From positions 62,001 through 126,000 of the forward strand of contig OZ025814.1 in NCBI GenBank assembly GCA_964019425.1: a DNA stretch of 64,000 bases. Reading direction: 5' to 3'. The stretch is from Flectonema sp. DT1601. Taxonomy: Eukaryota > Euglenozoa > Diplonemea > Diplonemida > Diplonemidae. The notes below the pieces were generated by a model. That model worked only from the letters and a program-made list of their open reading frames with translations. It was not told the DNA's origin and ran no database searches. The translations under genes were made by a program, and so were the position numbers. This document shows positions 18,866 through 30,300 of this stretch, piece after piece (the first letter of the stretch is position 1; each line of letters opens with the position of its first letter).

Positions 18866-20904
18866 TTTGATTAACTGAAGGCACACAATAAAATGTTTTA
18901 TCCGACTAATCTATCGCACTGCTGACAATTAGACTCAACTGAAGAACAACAACACACCTGCGGCATATTATTTTAGTTTGCTGATGGAAATAACTGAGTC
19001 AAGAAGGAACTCTGCCACGTCAGTCAAATGTAAAAATATAAAAATCAAGACAAACAAAGAATGGAGGAGGAATTCGGCGCAATAACAGTCGCAGTGGGAG
19101 AAGACATTGCGAATGGTCAACGCGGCCGAAGTCGATCCGATTAAATGTTATTTCAGAAAATTTGTTAAAAAAAAAAGAGGAAAACAAAAAATATAATTTT
19201 ACATCACATCAGACGACCAGTAAGAATAATTTCTCGTGGGACCCTACCGACAACACAAACATGATATCAAACGTGTCAACAGACCAACAGACCTTTCGAC
19301 GTACTCTTTCAGTACATTTAAAAGTATTTTAAGAATTGATATTCTCAATTCCGATCTGTGTCGACACTACCAATGTGAGAAGTCAAATAAAGTTACAAAG
19401 AGAATGTTACCTTTAACTAACCCATACTCTTCCTGTTCATCAAGAAGTCAGATCTACAACGTAAGACAACAACACACCAAACGAACTAACGCGATAGCTG
19501 TTGCGCAATATAATAAAAAAGAGCGGTTGGGGAATGTTAAAAACTGTTGGGAGGAGGAGGGCAGCGTTTTTTGTTGGAAAGAACAGAACGATCGAGTGAT
19601 TAAACAAACAATTGTTTAGTTAGCATCACTGTGCATTGACAGAAGTAAGAAATAATTAAAAATAATTGATATTCACTTACCCTGACTACCAGGACGGAAA
19701 ATGGGACGGAACGTGTCCTTCCATACCAACTTACGTTCAGGCAATGAACAAAAACAAATACCGAGCTTGAGACAGGAAAAGGATAATATAAGAAACTTTC
19801 ATTGGGACGGAGTAGCATAAAATAAAGGTGTCACCAAAAATACGCCCCAACTGCGAGCTATTGAACTTGTAAATAAGAAAACTGACGGATGAGAAATAAA
19901 TTTCTCAAGTCAGAACAGCCGCAAGACTCATTTCAGTCTGCTACTTGAGATGCTTCCCAACGCGACGATCAAAGTGGTGGTTAGAAAGTATTCTTCCACA
20001 ATGAGAAAGGTTCCAACCACACAAGTCAGGGTTAGTTTTCAAGAGACGATTATTAAGTCGTCCTCCGCCATTTTGAAAGAAACCCGAAGTTCATGAGGAA
20101 CCTTGTTTGTGTTTCAGACCAGCTGAAATATCAAAACTACTTCTCAAGTTCTCATAACGTAGAATCGGTTCCTCAAGTCACTGGCTGGGAATTTCAAAAA
20201 AAAAATAAAAAGAACGGGGTTCAGAGTAAGGGGGTAAATCGGACATGTTGAACCTACCTGTAGTCTCCTACAAGGACAGGGACAACAAGACTAAAAAGGA
20301 AAGAGGACACGTCTTGCTGAGATTCACTCCCCGCTAAGAGAAATGTCACCATCTCACAATGGGAGGCAACTCGAAAAGACTTTCTAACGATCAGCAACAA
20401 GTGGCCACAACAACAGCATTTCTGCTAACAATAATTCTCACTTCTTCATATACTCCATTACAGGAGTTTTGAGTGACAAAGCAGCGCCTTGTCTTTCGAA
20501 TTGTTATTTCTTTCATTTGATATTTTTTCGTTCTCTCGTGTTTCCACGGAAATGATTTTATTTTCTTCTATTCTCCCGTTCGTATTCTTCTTTCGTTTAC
20601 TCCACGAGGAAGGTGATTTGCATATCACAGAAACATTAAATCGGTGAATGAGCAATAATAAAAATAAAAGAAGTCTTCTTTCTCATTTACATTTTCAGAC
20701 CTGCATATATAAGTAACTTTAGAGTGCGTTGGTCGCACTTCTTATTCTTTCAGAGGATAGACTGATGTGACTTCGGGAAACCAAATCAAAATTAGGGATC
20801 CCATTTAGGGTTTTGAGTGATAATATAATTCCTCATCTAAGTTTTCACCTCACGACCTAACTCAAGTTCGAATATCGTCACAACTAGTGATTTGGAGGAG
20901 CGAT
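18866..20904. other. Intergenic, 2.0 kb
   Basis: No supported gene lies here. A plus-strand open frame of 127 codons at 19236-19619 has no recognisable domain and goes against the one-way gene order, so I leave it out. The stretch is less homopolymer-rich than most spacers here. Confidence 0.5.
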
Positions 20905-21507
20905 TCAAACAGTTGTGTTATTTGGTGTTTCAGAAGCAATTGCTCCCATCGCCTGGACCATCGGTGGGACTGCAGGAGCGAGTGGGACTCCCTCTCCTCT
21001 GCGAGCTTTGTCAATCTGTTCAGTGAGTTTATTAGCTTCTCCATCCTTGAGACCTAAAATAATATCTGTGATGCAACATGAACAGCAACACAAGAACGCT
21101 ACACAGGCGCAGTGTCCTGTGAAAGTCGGCAATCCATTTAGACAGCACCCGAATGGTTTGTTGAAGTAGAGAGCATCACCACAGCATCCACAAGCATGCG
21201 GACAGCACCAAGGGAACGGTTTGCAAAATCCGGCCTTTCCCAGAGTACCGATTCTCTTATCATCCCACAGCAAGAAGTTCGTTCTGTCTAACCAAAAACA
21301 CAAACAGCAACCACCTGGAACGTTAGTAAGCAAACCGTTGGTGTAGACGTCGACAAATGTTCTGTTTGCCAACACCTTCTGTACTGGACATAAGAACATA
21401 CAGCAGTAAATCTTCTCCAAGGAATCTTGGTCCATCTTCGCACAGTACACGAGCTGACCAGGCTTGCACATCGGCTCTCTTCTGAAGACTTCGCTTTCGT
21501 GACTCAT
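20905..21507 (-). CDS. Cysteine-rich 200-residue protein, probably membrane-associated
   Basis: The family is not named here. The product has 23 cysteines in 200 residues, many paired: YCCMFLC, GGCCLCFW, WCCPHACGCCG, FGCCLNG and LCCCSCC. A middle part without Cys (RTFVDVYTNGLLTN...WLDRTNFLLWDDKRIGTLG) reads like beta strands of a small PH-like or lipid-binding fold. The hydrophobic Cys-dense stretch near 135-155 could be palmitoylated or membrane-embedded. No signal peptide, so the cysteines are more likely cytosolic (acylation or metal binding) than disulfides. Similar Cys-clustered proteins are seen in several protists. A TTCTTCTGCAG acceptor lies 20 nt before the ATG. Confidence 0.75.
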   Translation of the reverse strand: MSHESEVFRREPMCKPGQLVYCAKMDQDSLEKIYCCMFLCPVQKVLANRTFVDVYTNGLLTNVPGGCCLCFWLDRTNFLLWDDKRIGTLGKAGFCKPFPWCCPHACGCCGDALYFNKPFGCCLNGLPTFTGHCACVAFLCCCSCCITDIILGLKDGEANKLTEQIDKARRGEGVPLAPAVPPMVQAMGAIASETPNNTTV

Positions 21508-21644
21508 TTTGTTTTCTTGAAATTTAATCTGCAGAAGAAAGTACTTTTAGAAGACACAAAAGAGATCCAAAATACAAAATCACAACAAGCAGTTCATCTT
21601 CTCCCTCAAATATCCATCCCATCAACAGGAACTACTTACTGGTG

Positions 21645-22285
21645 TTAAAATTCTTTCTGCATAAACTTCTGTTGAGGGTCCCATCTGTACTGAGATCTGA
21701 CTACCTTGTCTGGTAGTGATCGTAGCTGTAGAATAATAGCTGGTTCTGAAACTGGTAAATTGAGCATCTCACTCACTAACACCGCAGCCTTCGATAACAT
21801 TTCTTTATTTAGATCTGTTGGTTTCATTATTGAATGGAGTTCGTGTTCTCCATTTAATAATTTAATATCATCGTACTTCTCATGTAACCATTTTGATTCT
21901 CTTAACATCACATGTTGTGAGGCTGTAAATATCCTCCGACAATCAGAACATGGTTGCTGATGAATACAAATATCAAACTCATTCCGTAGTCGAATGTCCA
22001 ACCAAAGTGGATATGATTTCATCGTTCCTGGAAACGTAAATCCAAACAACCATCTTCTTTGCATTCCTCTGAACCTGTACATGTAGAGGTACATTAATTT
22101 ATTATAATTTTTTAAAAACCAACCGACTGTACTCTTTAGGTGTCAGTCATACAAAGAACTTCACAAAGACAAGAGTTGGACGTAATAAAAAGAGCAAAGA
22201 AGATACGAGGCCAGAAAGGATCAAATGTTGAGATTGAGAATTTATTTATTGATCGCCAGTTTAAAAGAGTCTGACGGGAGGACAT
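21645..22285 (-). CDS. Unknown 186-residue protein, two exons
   Basis: Not recognised. Exon 1 is 22207-22285 and exon 2 21645-22126, with an 80 nt GTATCT...GTACAG intron in phase 1. The spliced N-terminus (MSSRQTLLNWRSINKFSIST, then FDPFWPLGWFLKNYNKL) is rich in aromatic and basic residues and could be a mitochondrial or membrane-proximal segment. A CxxC (QQPCSDCRRIF) sits mid-protein. The unspliced alternative is a 149-residue start at 22094 (MYLYMYRFRG). The start codon is only 32 nt after the stop of the MSP-domain gene upstream, unusually close for this window. Confidence 0.55.
22127..22206 (-). other. Spliceosomal intron, 80 nt (tentative)
   Basis: Minus-strand donor GTATCT, pyrimidine-rich start, a TGACTGAC-like branch region and acceptor AGTACAG. 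It joins two open frames in phase and removes an in-frame TGA. Confidence 0.5.
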
Positions 22286-22317
22286 AATAATAAGAAATAT
22301 AATATAATAAATGACAA

Positions 22318-23121
22318 CTAACAAAGAGGCTTAATCGAGTCATCAGGGTAACCATCAATAATAATTTTAAGTGTAAAACAAGGTTCACTACTGCCATCAG
22401 GTGACTGACATTCATACAGACACTGCGAAATAGTTTCTAAACTGCTAAAGTCAACAGATCCGAGAGAGTCACTCAGCGGATCCAAAACAATAGAAACTGA
22501 AGAAGTAGTTTTCCCCGTCGGAGTTAAAATAGAAATCCCAAAAGCAGTTTTGAGACTATTCTTCTTTATAAGTTGCACGAACAATGAAACCACTCCCTCA
22601 GGTTGGGATCGGAGTATAACTTTAAAATTACGAATGAATCCAACATTTAAAGTAGTCGTAACTTGTGAAGGAATTGACCTGATTCTCGAATACGGAATAG
22701 TTATATTCCAAGTTGAACTTCTATTTGATAAATTGTCTCTCGCCCAGGCTAAGTGACGAGAGAGACAGGAGTCTTTTGTGAATGTTATTGGGAGTCGAAA
22801 CTTTCCAACCAGTCCTTTCATTTCCCTCCACGGATTATCACCAGCCTCTTGATATTCTTGTAGTGTCATCATTATTATTAATATATATCGACGCTTATCA
22901 CTTTGAGGGTCTATCTCCCTCCAGGTTAGTTTCATTCCCACCATCCCACCTGCTTTTAACTTTCCCTGTTTTGGTGATATGAACATCTCCTTTGGATGCG
23001 TCGTTCTCACTGCATACGCTACTGCATCTGGTCTGTCGTTTGTTATAACACAAAGACTCTCTTTTACAGACTCTGAGCAGGCTAGAGAGTCAGGACTCAC
23101 ACTAAGTCCATCTTTCTTCAT
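22318..23121 (-). CDS. MSP (major sperm protein/VAP)-domain protein
   Basis: A 267-residue soluble protein. The N-terminal 110 residues fit the MSP immunoglobulin-like fold: LSVSPDSLACSESVKESLCV, then ITNDRPDAVAYAVRTTHPKEMFISPKQG with the typical N-x-x...V-A-Y-x-V-[KR]-T-T-x-P order, and a closing strand RRYILIIMMTLQEY. In VAP proteins this domain binds FFAT peptides at the ER surface; in cilia several MSP-domain proteins are structural. There is no C-terminal membrane anchor, so a VAP role is unlikely. The C-terminal 150 residues (from about 115) look beta-rich and may be a second Ig-like domain. A CTTCAG acceptor lies about 25 nt before the ATG. Confidence 0.8.
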   Translation of the reverse strand: MKKDGLSVSPDSLACSESVKESLCVITNDRPDAVAYAVRTTHPKEMFISPKQGKLKAGGMVGMKLTWREIDPQSDKRRYILIIMMTLQEYQEAGDNPWREMKGLVGKFRLPITFTKDSCLSRHLAWARDNLSNRSSTWNITIPYSRIRSIPSQVTTTLNVGFIRNFKVILRSQPEGVVSLFVQLIKKNSLKTAFGISILTPTGKTTSSVSIVLDPLSDSLGSVDFSSLETISQCLYECQSPDGSSEPCFTLKIIIDGYPDDSIKPLC

Positions 23122-23291
23122 ATAAATTTAGTACTGTTTGAACTGAAGTAATATTTTATTCAAATAAAAAGTATTTCTGTTATTTTATTAGACATCTCCT
23201 CCGTAAGAAGGGAACCCGTTACGTTCTGGATGTGAATTGTAAGCATTCGATTTCGACATAAATTAATATTTGGTAGCTGCTGTGGTTTTCG

Positions 23292-24272
23292 CTACTTTTT
23301 CTTTTTCTTCTTCTTTGGTTTCTTGTCTTTCTTCTTTGGCCTCGTTCGATCGTCCTTCGGTGGTATTGTCTCTCGACGTTCACGAGGTGACAAAAGAGGT
23401 GAACGTGGCAACTGGTCCTCGTCATCTGCTCCGAAGAACGTCGGAGAAGGTTTCACTTCTGGTTGTCCAGTCGACTCGAGTTCTGAAACACGTTTTTGTG
23501 ATGCAGAAAGTTCGATTAACTTACTTCGAAGTAGATCTTGAATGAAGTCAATACGATCTTCTAGGATGTTCTTTTGATCAATTTGTTCAGAGATGGTTCC
23601 CTGCGCCTGGGCGAGAGAGAACTCTAATTCTTGAACTTTAACCTTGCAGCTAGCGAGCGTCTGATTTATGGAATCGGAGTCCTGACAAGTAGAATCGAAC
23701 TTGCGATCATCGATAGTTATTTTCAAGTTTGCGTAATCTTCTCGAGCCTGCTCAAGAGTTTTGTCTAATTCTGATATTCGAATCGTCTTCGATGAAAGAA
23801 CTTCCTTCACCTGCAAAGTCGATTCTTCCAAATCTTTTACTCGTCTCTTTTTGTTTACGAGTTCTTGTTGTACTTCCCTCAGCTCATTTTGTAACGATTC
23901 CGCTGCTTCTATTTTCTGAACAGACTCACTCCACCCCTGATGTGAATCATAGCCATCGCCCTGTAGTTGTTCTGAAGTCATCCACCGACAACCAGTGTCA
24001 CTACCTGTTGCAACTTGTTGTATGAATGTTGTGTATTCTCTCATTATTACAGAACTTAATGGTCCGTAGACTTTATTATTAATTTGAAGTCCTCTCAAAC
24101 ACTCTCTCAGAACTGCTAACAAGTCCATTCCCTTCGTCGCTTCTCTGAATCTTGTGAAGTCTCGTGAAGCTCCAAAAGTTTCATGTTGACGAGATCGTAT
24201 TAACTTGTCAGGTGGTGTACTTCTCTTCCATTGTCGAGGACAGGACGGTTGTAACGGAGCTGGTCGATGCAT
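23292..24272 (-). CDS. Coiled-coil protein, possible TSNAXIP1-type N-terminal domain
   Basis: A 326-residue protein. Residues about 30-85 (FTRFREATKGMDLLAVLREC, LRGLQINNKVYGPLSSVIMR, EYTTFI) resemble the helical domain found at the N-terminus of TSNAXIP1-like ciliary proteins, where a short helix pair precedes a coiled coil; this is a tentative reading. A coiled coil runs from about 120 to 275. The tail is Pro/Ser-rich and ends in a lysine-rich block (about 16 Lys in the last 25 residues), fitting microtubule or nucleic-acid binding. Two ATGs lie shortly upstream of the chosen start (one opens a very short uORF), so the start is less certain. Confidence 0.75.
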   Translation of the reverse strand: MHRPAPLQPSCPRQWKRSTPPDKLIRSRQHETFGASRDFTRFREATKGMDLLAVLRECLRGLQINNKVYGPLSSVIMREYTTFIQQVATGSDTGCRWMTSEQLQGDGYDSHQGWSESVQKIEAAESLQNELREVQQELVNKKRRVKDLEESTLQVKEVLSSKTIRISELDKTLEQAREDYANLKITIDDRKFDSTCQDSDSINQTLASCKVKVQELEFSLAQAQGTISEQIDQKNILEDRIDFIQDLLRSKLIELSASQKRVSELESTGQPEVKPSPTFFGADDEDQLPRSPLLSPRERRETIPPKDDRTRPKKKDKKPKKKKKKK

Positions 24273-25604
24273 CTTGTTAACATGGTTATCAGTTCATTTT
24301 ATATTATTCTGATTAAAGACGGTAATTACAATTCTTATTTGAGTCCAGTCAATACAACATCATCATTTCATTAAAAAGAAATACAACCAGCATACCAACA
24401 GATGACTTGTATCTGTTTGTTGTCGTGTCTGAGATGTTAATTGATTGCCCATCATATTAACATCTCTTATTGACTATTACGATGTGAGTATCAAAACAAG
24501 AAAAGGAATACATGTCCTACTGTAGCTAACAATGTAATGCTAAATAACGTTTACTCAAAAATGACGTTAAATGTGAATACTAACATTCGATGTAAAACTT
24601 CGACAGCAAATCAAATTGCTGAAACCTTCGCCCACTTTACAACACAAGAGACGTAGTTAGGTTCTGGAGGTCTCAGTGCGTTACATTCAAAGTTATCATT
24701 TTTTTTTTTTTTTTTTTTTCCCCCTCATTTCGGAATTTTTTTAAAAAAGTGCGTTAACACTTTCCATCTTTAAAAGTTATGATCACAAGACACTTATATT
24801 TGTTTGCAGTGTGACCTGTATTTTATTTTATTTTTTTGAAGCTGCTTACACTACTTCTTAAACAACACTCGTTCGGTATATTAAAAGGAATATAATTGGG
24901 AAGGGACAGCAGTAGTTCTGCTCTTTTCGGTAAATTATTATCACAACAATATTCTAAAAAAAGGGGATTGTTAAAAAGAACGATTTCCGATTCATGTCTT
25001 CGATGGGTTTATTGCCCTCCACACGAGTGATGACAATTTAAAATTGTTGTTAAGAAAGGAAAAGACTGACGTAATAGCCATCAGACGATATCGACTTTAA
25101 TACATCAGTATTTCAAACTACAGATAGATGCTCAGGGAAGGTACATAAACAAATCAAATACCAACAACACTTTTGGTCTGCAATAAACTGGGAGAACATT
25201 CAGCCAGCAGAAAGTACCACCAGCCTGATAAATAAAATATATGTATAACAGAGTGAAGGCTAACAGTAAACAATATAAAAAAAAAAACAGAAATGTTAGA
25301 ATGGGCCCACCGACTACAAACACCAACAAGTAACAAAACTCAACAATAAAATCTTTCTATTGTGACGCAAATAGGTCGTCAACGGTTGGCAAAACCTTAT
25401 TATTTCTTTTCTTTTTTTGTGAAAACTGCAGTTTCTACAGTAATATAACAACTCATCATCTTTTTTAAGAATAAGTTGTGATGAAGAATACCAAACTAAA
25501 TTATCAAACATCTCACTCACAGTGACTGGCTGGGTATGATCAGCCATCACTTTGAATGCTTCATCAGAAATACGAAATAAAATAATTTTTCAGTTTTTAA
25601 TTCA
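24273..25604. other. Intergenic, 1.3 kb, with one possible small gene
   Basis: AT-rich with a 22-nt T run near 24699. The only candidate gene is the short frame at 25314-25547, listed separately. Nothing else is visible. Confidence 0.5.
25314..25547 (-). CDS. Possible small protein with half a zinc ribbon (RPB9-like?), doubtful
   Basis: A 77-residue frame starting MADHTQPVTVSEMF. The stretch SSSQLILKKDDELLYYCRNC resembles the first zinc ribbon of RNA polymerase subunit RPB9 (consensus CxxC-x-N-x-L-Y-P-K-E-D...L-x-Y-x-C-R-x-C), but the first Cys pair is not there and no second ribbon follows downstream. It lies 58 nt after the stop of the DnaJ gene on the same strand, as expected for a gene here. 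It may be a missed multi-exon gene, a decayed one, or chance. Confidence 0.25.
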   Translation of the reverse strand: MADHTQPVTVSEMFDNLVWYSSSQLILKKDDELLYYCRNCSFHKKRKEIIRFCQPLTTYLRHNRKILLLSFVTCWCL

Positions 25605-27005
25605 TTACCACGGAGTAGGTGGATCTTGATTTTTTGATTTCTTGAAAAAAACGCGACTGAAATCAAATTTATTCATCTCCTTCTTATGAATACTATATTT
25701 TATAACACCCTTAATATTATGAACTAAAACAGCATACGGAGTACCCCTCTGTGGGATATCTGTATTACCGAGATGGGCATGAAGGCGAATAGCAAAGTGT
25801 GTAATCTGCGCGGGATGAATTATTAAGAAAAGCTGATGTTTGTATTTAGAAGCCAATCCCGTTAATAAAGTTCTCGCTTTGTGATCATCTACTCCGATGT
25901 AAATTAAACAACCCAACGTACTCGGAAGTGAACATAACTTATCCCACACTTGAGGAGTAGAGTCATACAGAAGACCTGCTTTTGTAGTCATTTGAGGAGG
26001 AGTTCCCATTTCATAGACTGGCCAAGATTTCTTTGCATCAGCTTTCTCATACGATCTCATCAGTCTCGCAACTCCATTTAATTCAACAAAAGCAACAGCT
26101 CCACTCCTTGTTGCTATCTTTGATATGTCATCATAACTCTTCCATTCCTTTCCATAATAAAGAGGGCTTCCGATGTACTTCGCTGTCGTGAATCCATTTG
26201 ATGATCTGAAGTATTGAACTGTGCGAGCCTGATGTTGACCAGCCTTGACAGCAGTTTTTACTCTCGAATTATACTTCGATAAAGTATATAATGACCATGC
26301 GTCAGGTGAGGTTGACTTCGGAGCGAGAACTCCAAGTTGTCTAATCAGACGAGCGTTCTTTCCAGTTGGATCGATTACGAAACCAAAGCAATCCATTCTT
26401 GAAGTTAGTCTCGCTAAGTCATCAATATCTTTAAAGTTACCTCCTCTTCTGAGGAGTGGACCAAGTTGAGTAGTCTCACTTGGGCTTAACTTATGTAAAG
26501 TATATTTTGGTGGGGGTTGACCGTGTAGTGTTCCTTCTCTGGCATTAGACCCACCTCCGAATTGATTGTATCCAGGCTTTGGTTTTGGACCAGTGTGACT
26601 GTTGCGTCCTCCTCCTCCGCCGCCTCCTCCACCGCCGCCGCCGAAGTTGAAACCTCCACCACCAAAGTTAAAGTTCCAGCCGCCTCCACTTCCTCCAGTA
26701 TTAGGGCGACCGTTATTACGAGGTCTGAATGTGTTTTTACCGTTAGGACCTCCTCCCAAATCATATGTTTCTCTAGCCTTCGGGTCTGACAGTACTTTGT
26801 ACGCTTCATTTATCTTCTTCATCTTCTCAGAAGCTCCTTTTGCTCTGTTTACGTCCGGATGATATTTCCTCGCTAACTTCCTAAATGATTTCTTTATCTG
26901 AGGGTCGGTAGCTGTCTTCTTCACACCCAAGGTTTTATAATAATCATGACCTGCTACAAATATTGTCAGGCAGCATAGCAGGAAGAGTCGCAGGGAAAAC
27001 CCCAT
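25605..27005 (-). CDS. ER-type DnaJ (Hsp40) protein with Gly-rich linker
   Basis: A 466-residue co-chaperone. Residues 1-19 form a signal peptide ([20 protein letters not shown]). A complete J domain spans 20-83 with the HPD motif at 49-51 ([13 protein letters not shown]), needed to stimulate Hsp70/BiP ATPase. A Gly/Phe/Asn-rich linker follows (about 84-165), including a 12-Gly run. The C-terminal 280 residues lack the DnaJ zinc finger and substrate-binding domains; fragments such as [20 protein letters not shown] and [12 protein letters not shown] read like thioredoxin-like folds, as in DNAJC10/16-type ER proteins, but no CxxC is seen. There is no KDEL; it ends QDPPTPW. A CCCACAACAG acceptor sits about 13 nt before the ATG. 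Confidence 0.9.
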   Translation of the reverse strand: MGFSLRLFLLCCLTIFVAGHDYYKTLGVKKTATDPQIKKSFRKLARKYHPDVNRAKGASEKMKKINEAYKVLSDPKARETYDLGGGPNGKNTFRPRNNGRPNTGGSGGGWNFNFGGGGFNFGGGGGGGGGGGGRNSHTGPKPKPGYNQFGGGSNAREGTLHGQPPPKYTLHKLSPSETTQLGPLLRRGGNFKDIDDLARLTSRMDCFGFVIDPTGKNARLIRQLGVLAPKSTSPDAWSLYTLSKYNSRVKTAVKAGQHQARTVQYFRSSNGFTTAKYIGSPLYYGKEWKSYDDISKIATRSGAVAFVELNGVARLMRSYEKADAKKSWPVYEMGTPPQMTTKAGLLYDSTPQVWDKLCSLPSTLGCLIYIGVDDHKARTLLTGLASKYKHQLFLIIHPAQITHFAIRLHAHLGNTDIPQRGTPYAVLVHNIKGVIKYSIHKKEMNKFDFSRVFFKKSKNQDPPTPW

Positions 27006-27368
27006 TCTGTGTTAGTCCTGTTGTGGGAATGTAAGAACAATAATAGTAATTTGAAAAATAGTTGTCATCACCAGCTGCTACTCATTCCTCAACATCTGTT
27101 GTCTTTGACTGTACTAAAAGAACATCTCATCTCAATAATCCCCCATGAGAATGTAAAGAATGCAAAAACAGCTACAACGGCGCATGGCGCCTACTTTTTT
27201 TGTGGAAGATAAACATACAAAACGAATACACAACGAAAAGAGTTTCTTTTTTTTTTTAATAACTTAATTGCCTTTCACTGAGTCCTAACCTTTTTAAGTT
27301 AGATATATAGTAGGGCTGAAATACAAATAGTGTCACCTTTCTGGTGGATAATAAATTACCGAATAGAA
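27006..27368. other. Intergenic, 363 nt
   Basis: This is the 3' region of the four-exon gene and leader of the DnaJ gene. It contains one T run near 27247. Nothing else seen. Confidence 0.5.
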
Positions 27369-30300
27369 CTACGCCATTGGAGGTGAGCCCTGCGACATCA
27401 TTGACTTCGCACGTTTTCGTTTTCTAATGAACTCGTCAATCGCTTCTTCTGCAGGACTTTTAATGACGCTGTCGGGTGATTTTATCTTCGGTAATAATAA
27501 TTATAAAACTTTAGTCATCATTGGGTTTACTTTTGTACATAAAAACTAAACATACTCAACCGTATCGAGTAAGGTCGTTCCGATGGTATTCCTTTCGAGG
27601 TGTTGTCTCGCTCCATCACGAAGCTGGTCCTTTACTTTCTTTTGCTCTGACAGCGGGAGATGTCTGAACTGTTCTCTGTGAATGTTTAGTTATTATGATT
27701 CTGTTGAGTTAGTAATTTTATAAAATAAGACACATACACCAATCCAGGTTCTTCAAGCATTTCGTTTAGGAGATCTTCTTCAGTTTGAATCTTTTCTCCC
27801 TCAATTTCGATATGAATAGTTGGCTTACGAACTCTGTTTGCTAATTTGATTGCGATTGCAGAAGGACTCGTTGCAATTGAAGAAGGACTGTTTACAGTGA
27901 TTTCAGGATTCTCCAAAGACTTAGGAGACGGTTTAGAGTCAGTCACTGATGCTTCACTAGAAATAGAACCAACTGTGACTGGTTCAGTAGTCGTAACAGT
28001 AACGGTGTCATCAGTTGATTGCTGTGCATTGTAAGTGTTCTCAGCACCTAAATGAGAGTTCTGTGAAGCAGATGGTGAGAACTGAGGTTTACCATTAGCA
28101 TGTGATACTTCTATTCCAGGAGAGTCTCTTGATTCAGGTTTTATAATTGTTGTGTTCAGTACTACTGATTCTGAATCTGATAGAGAACCAGCGTTGGTTA
28201 TCGTTGGTTTCTTTCTTTCTTCAATAGCTTTGTCCATTTCTCCGATGATGGCGCCTTGTACAGACTCACGTACAGCTGCGACCATTCTCTTTCTGGTGGC
28301 TGTAAATCCCATTCCCTCATCTGACTCTGTGTGTTGAAGTGATATATCGAGTGTCGACCTTTTATTCTCATCAGGTGTTTGTGGAATAGTACAGGCGATT
28401 GTAGCATTCAGACCATCAGCTGAAAACCCTGAAATAGCACTACTCGACCTGTCAGGATCAAACCTCCCCTCAGAACTAACATTTGAATTTTCAACTTTGA
28501 CCTGTAGCGGTACTGGTAGTACTACAGTTGGTAATTCTTTAGTTGGAGGCTGAGCATCAACAGGTTTCATTTCTCTTTGTCCTCCAACGTGCATTGGACT
28601 TGGTACCGTAGGACTACTGCTACTTGGTATTGGTGATGCTGAAGGGCTAACTGAATTCCTATGAGAGTCTCTGTGAGGCCACCTGTAGTCAGAAAGCTGC
28701 TCATCGTAACGGACAGTTTCTTGCTGCGGGATTTTCACGTTTTCAATAAAGGAAACGCCATCCACAGTCTGAGGAGGTTTGACGATGTTGTCGAGCGCAA
28801 CTACCGATCGAGCAGGTCCTCTAGAGGGTGAACTCATACCGCTGTACTCGGTAGTCTCAGGCATTAGCATTCCGAAATCAGCACCACTGTGTTTTAAAAC
28901 ATGAGCATTTAATCCTGGGTTGTGATGCCTTACTTGTTGTGGACTCCAAACAGCTGGAACTCCATTTGATGGAGTGTGTGCAGACTGAGAAACAGGAGAG
29001 ATATGTCTTTCGGGGATCACAACCGGCTTTGTAATGAACTTCCCTGCTCCTGTTGGTGCCCCCCCTCCCGCTGTGGGAATATTTAAAATCGGTTGTGAAA
29101 TGCTTCCCCTTTGCGAAGGCTGTTCTGGAAAGTGAAGCGGCTTTTTATAAATTGCTGTTTGAACGTATTCATTCATACTATTCACTGTACTCTCTACCTG
29201 TATTTGGTCTGTAGTGGGATTCACAATGGCTAGTTTTGAGGGTTCCACAGCCACAGCAGTCTCCACCTGCTGTTGTACGACACGTACAACAGCAGGTGGA
29301 GTGACAGCAGGTTGAATTATCTGAATATCGTTATTGGTGTTGGTTGCTGTAGCCTCAGTGATGTTGTTTGGTTTTGTATTGATAACAGTATTGGTGTTGA
29401 TGTTGGGATTGGTATTAAGATTTGAAATATGATCATTGGGAGTAAAAGAGAATGAGGAAGGCTGTTTATTAATTTTATAAGCAGTCGAGAATATCGGAAC
29501 TGTAGCTTTCCTCGTTGGGTTTGACGCAACAGCTTGTTCTGGAAGGATACTCTCAGAAGGTATCGACGGAATTATTTGCTGCTGCACTGCTTTCATTAAA
29601 CTAGATGTAGATTCTGGTTCTCTTCCCAAGGTCGACCCCGACTGTTGAGAAGAGAACTGTAGGCTACCAGTACTCTGCATATGACTTTGCAAAATGATTG
29701 GAGATGGAGACTGCACTGGTGAGCCTCCAACTGGACTAGTTACTGGAATGATAGTCGTTGACGTCACTGAGTTCCCTGAATTCTTACGAGTGTCGTTATT
29801 ACGAACTTCATTACTGGACTGTGGAATCGATTGCGTTGATGACGCAAACTGAGCTCCCAAAGGAGATAACGGAGACAGTGTTGATATCACACTACTATTG
29901 TCCTGGTCATGAAGTGAAAATATTGGAACAGGTACTACAGCCTCACTTATGATTGTTACTCTTTTAGAAGTTATATTTGAAGTGGCGGAGTTGTGTTTTT
30001 CTGGCGGGGAGTGCGCTGCTGTGACAGCGGCTACTGAAGACATTGAAAGTCTCTGGATATCAACACCAGTTCCTTTTGCAACAACATTTGAATAATGTCG
30101 AAGTCGTTCTGCAAGTGACTCAGTTCCGAGTGATCTCGGGGTTGCGTGTTCTCTGGTGCACTCAGCTGCAGGAGATGCTACTGAAATAGGACTTGGAGCT
30201 GGAGCTGGAACTGGAACTGGAGCTGGAACTGGTACGTAATCACTTTGAACACCAACATGAGTCATGTCTTCCGGACCTGAAAGAGGCGGAGGGATGTTTG

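Noticed and set aside
19236-19619. 127-codon plus-strand frame
   Set aside because: No recognisable domain, opposite to all other genes, composition like non-coding DNA.
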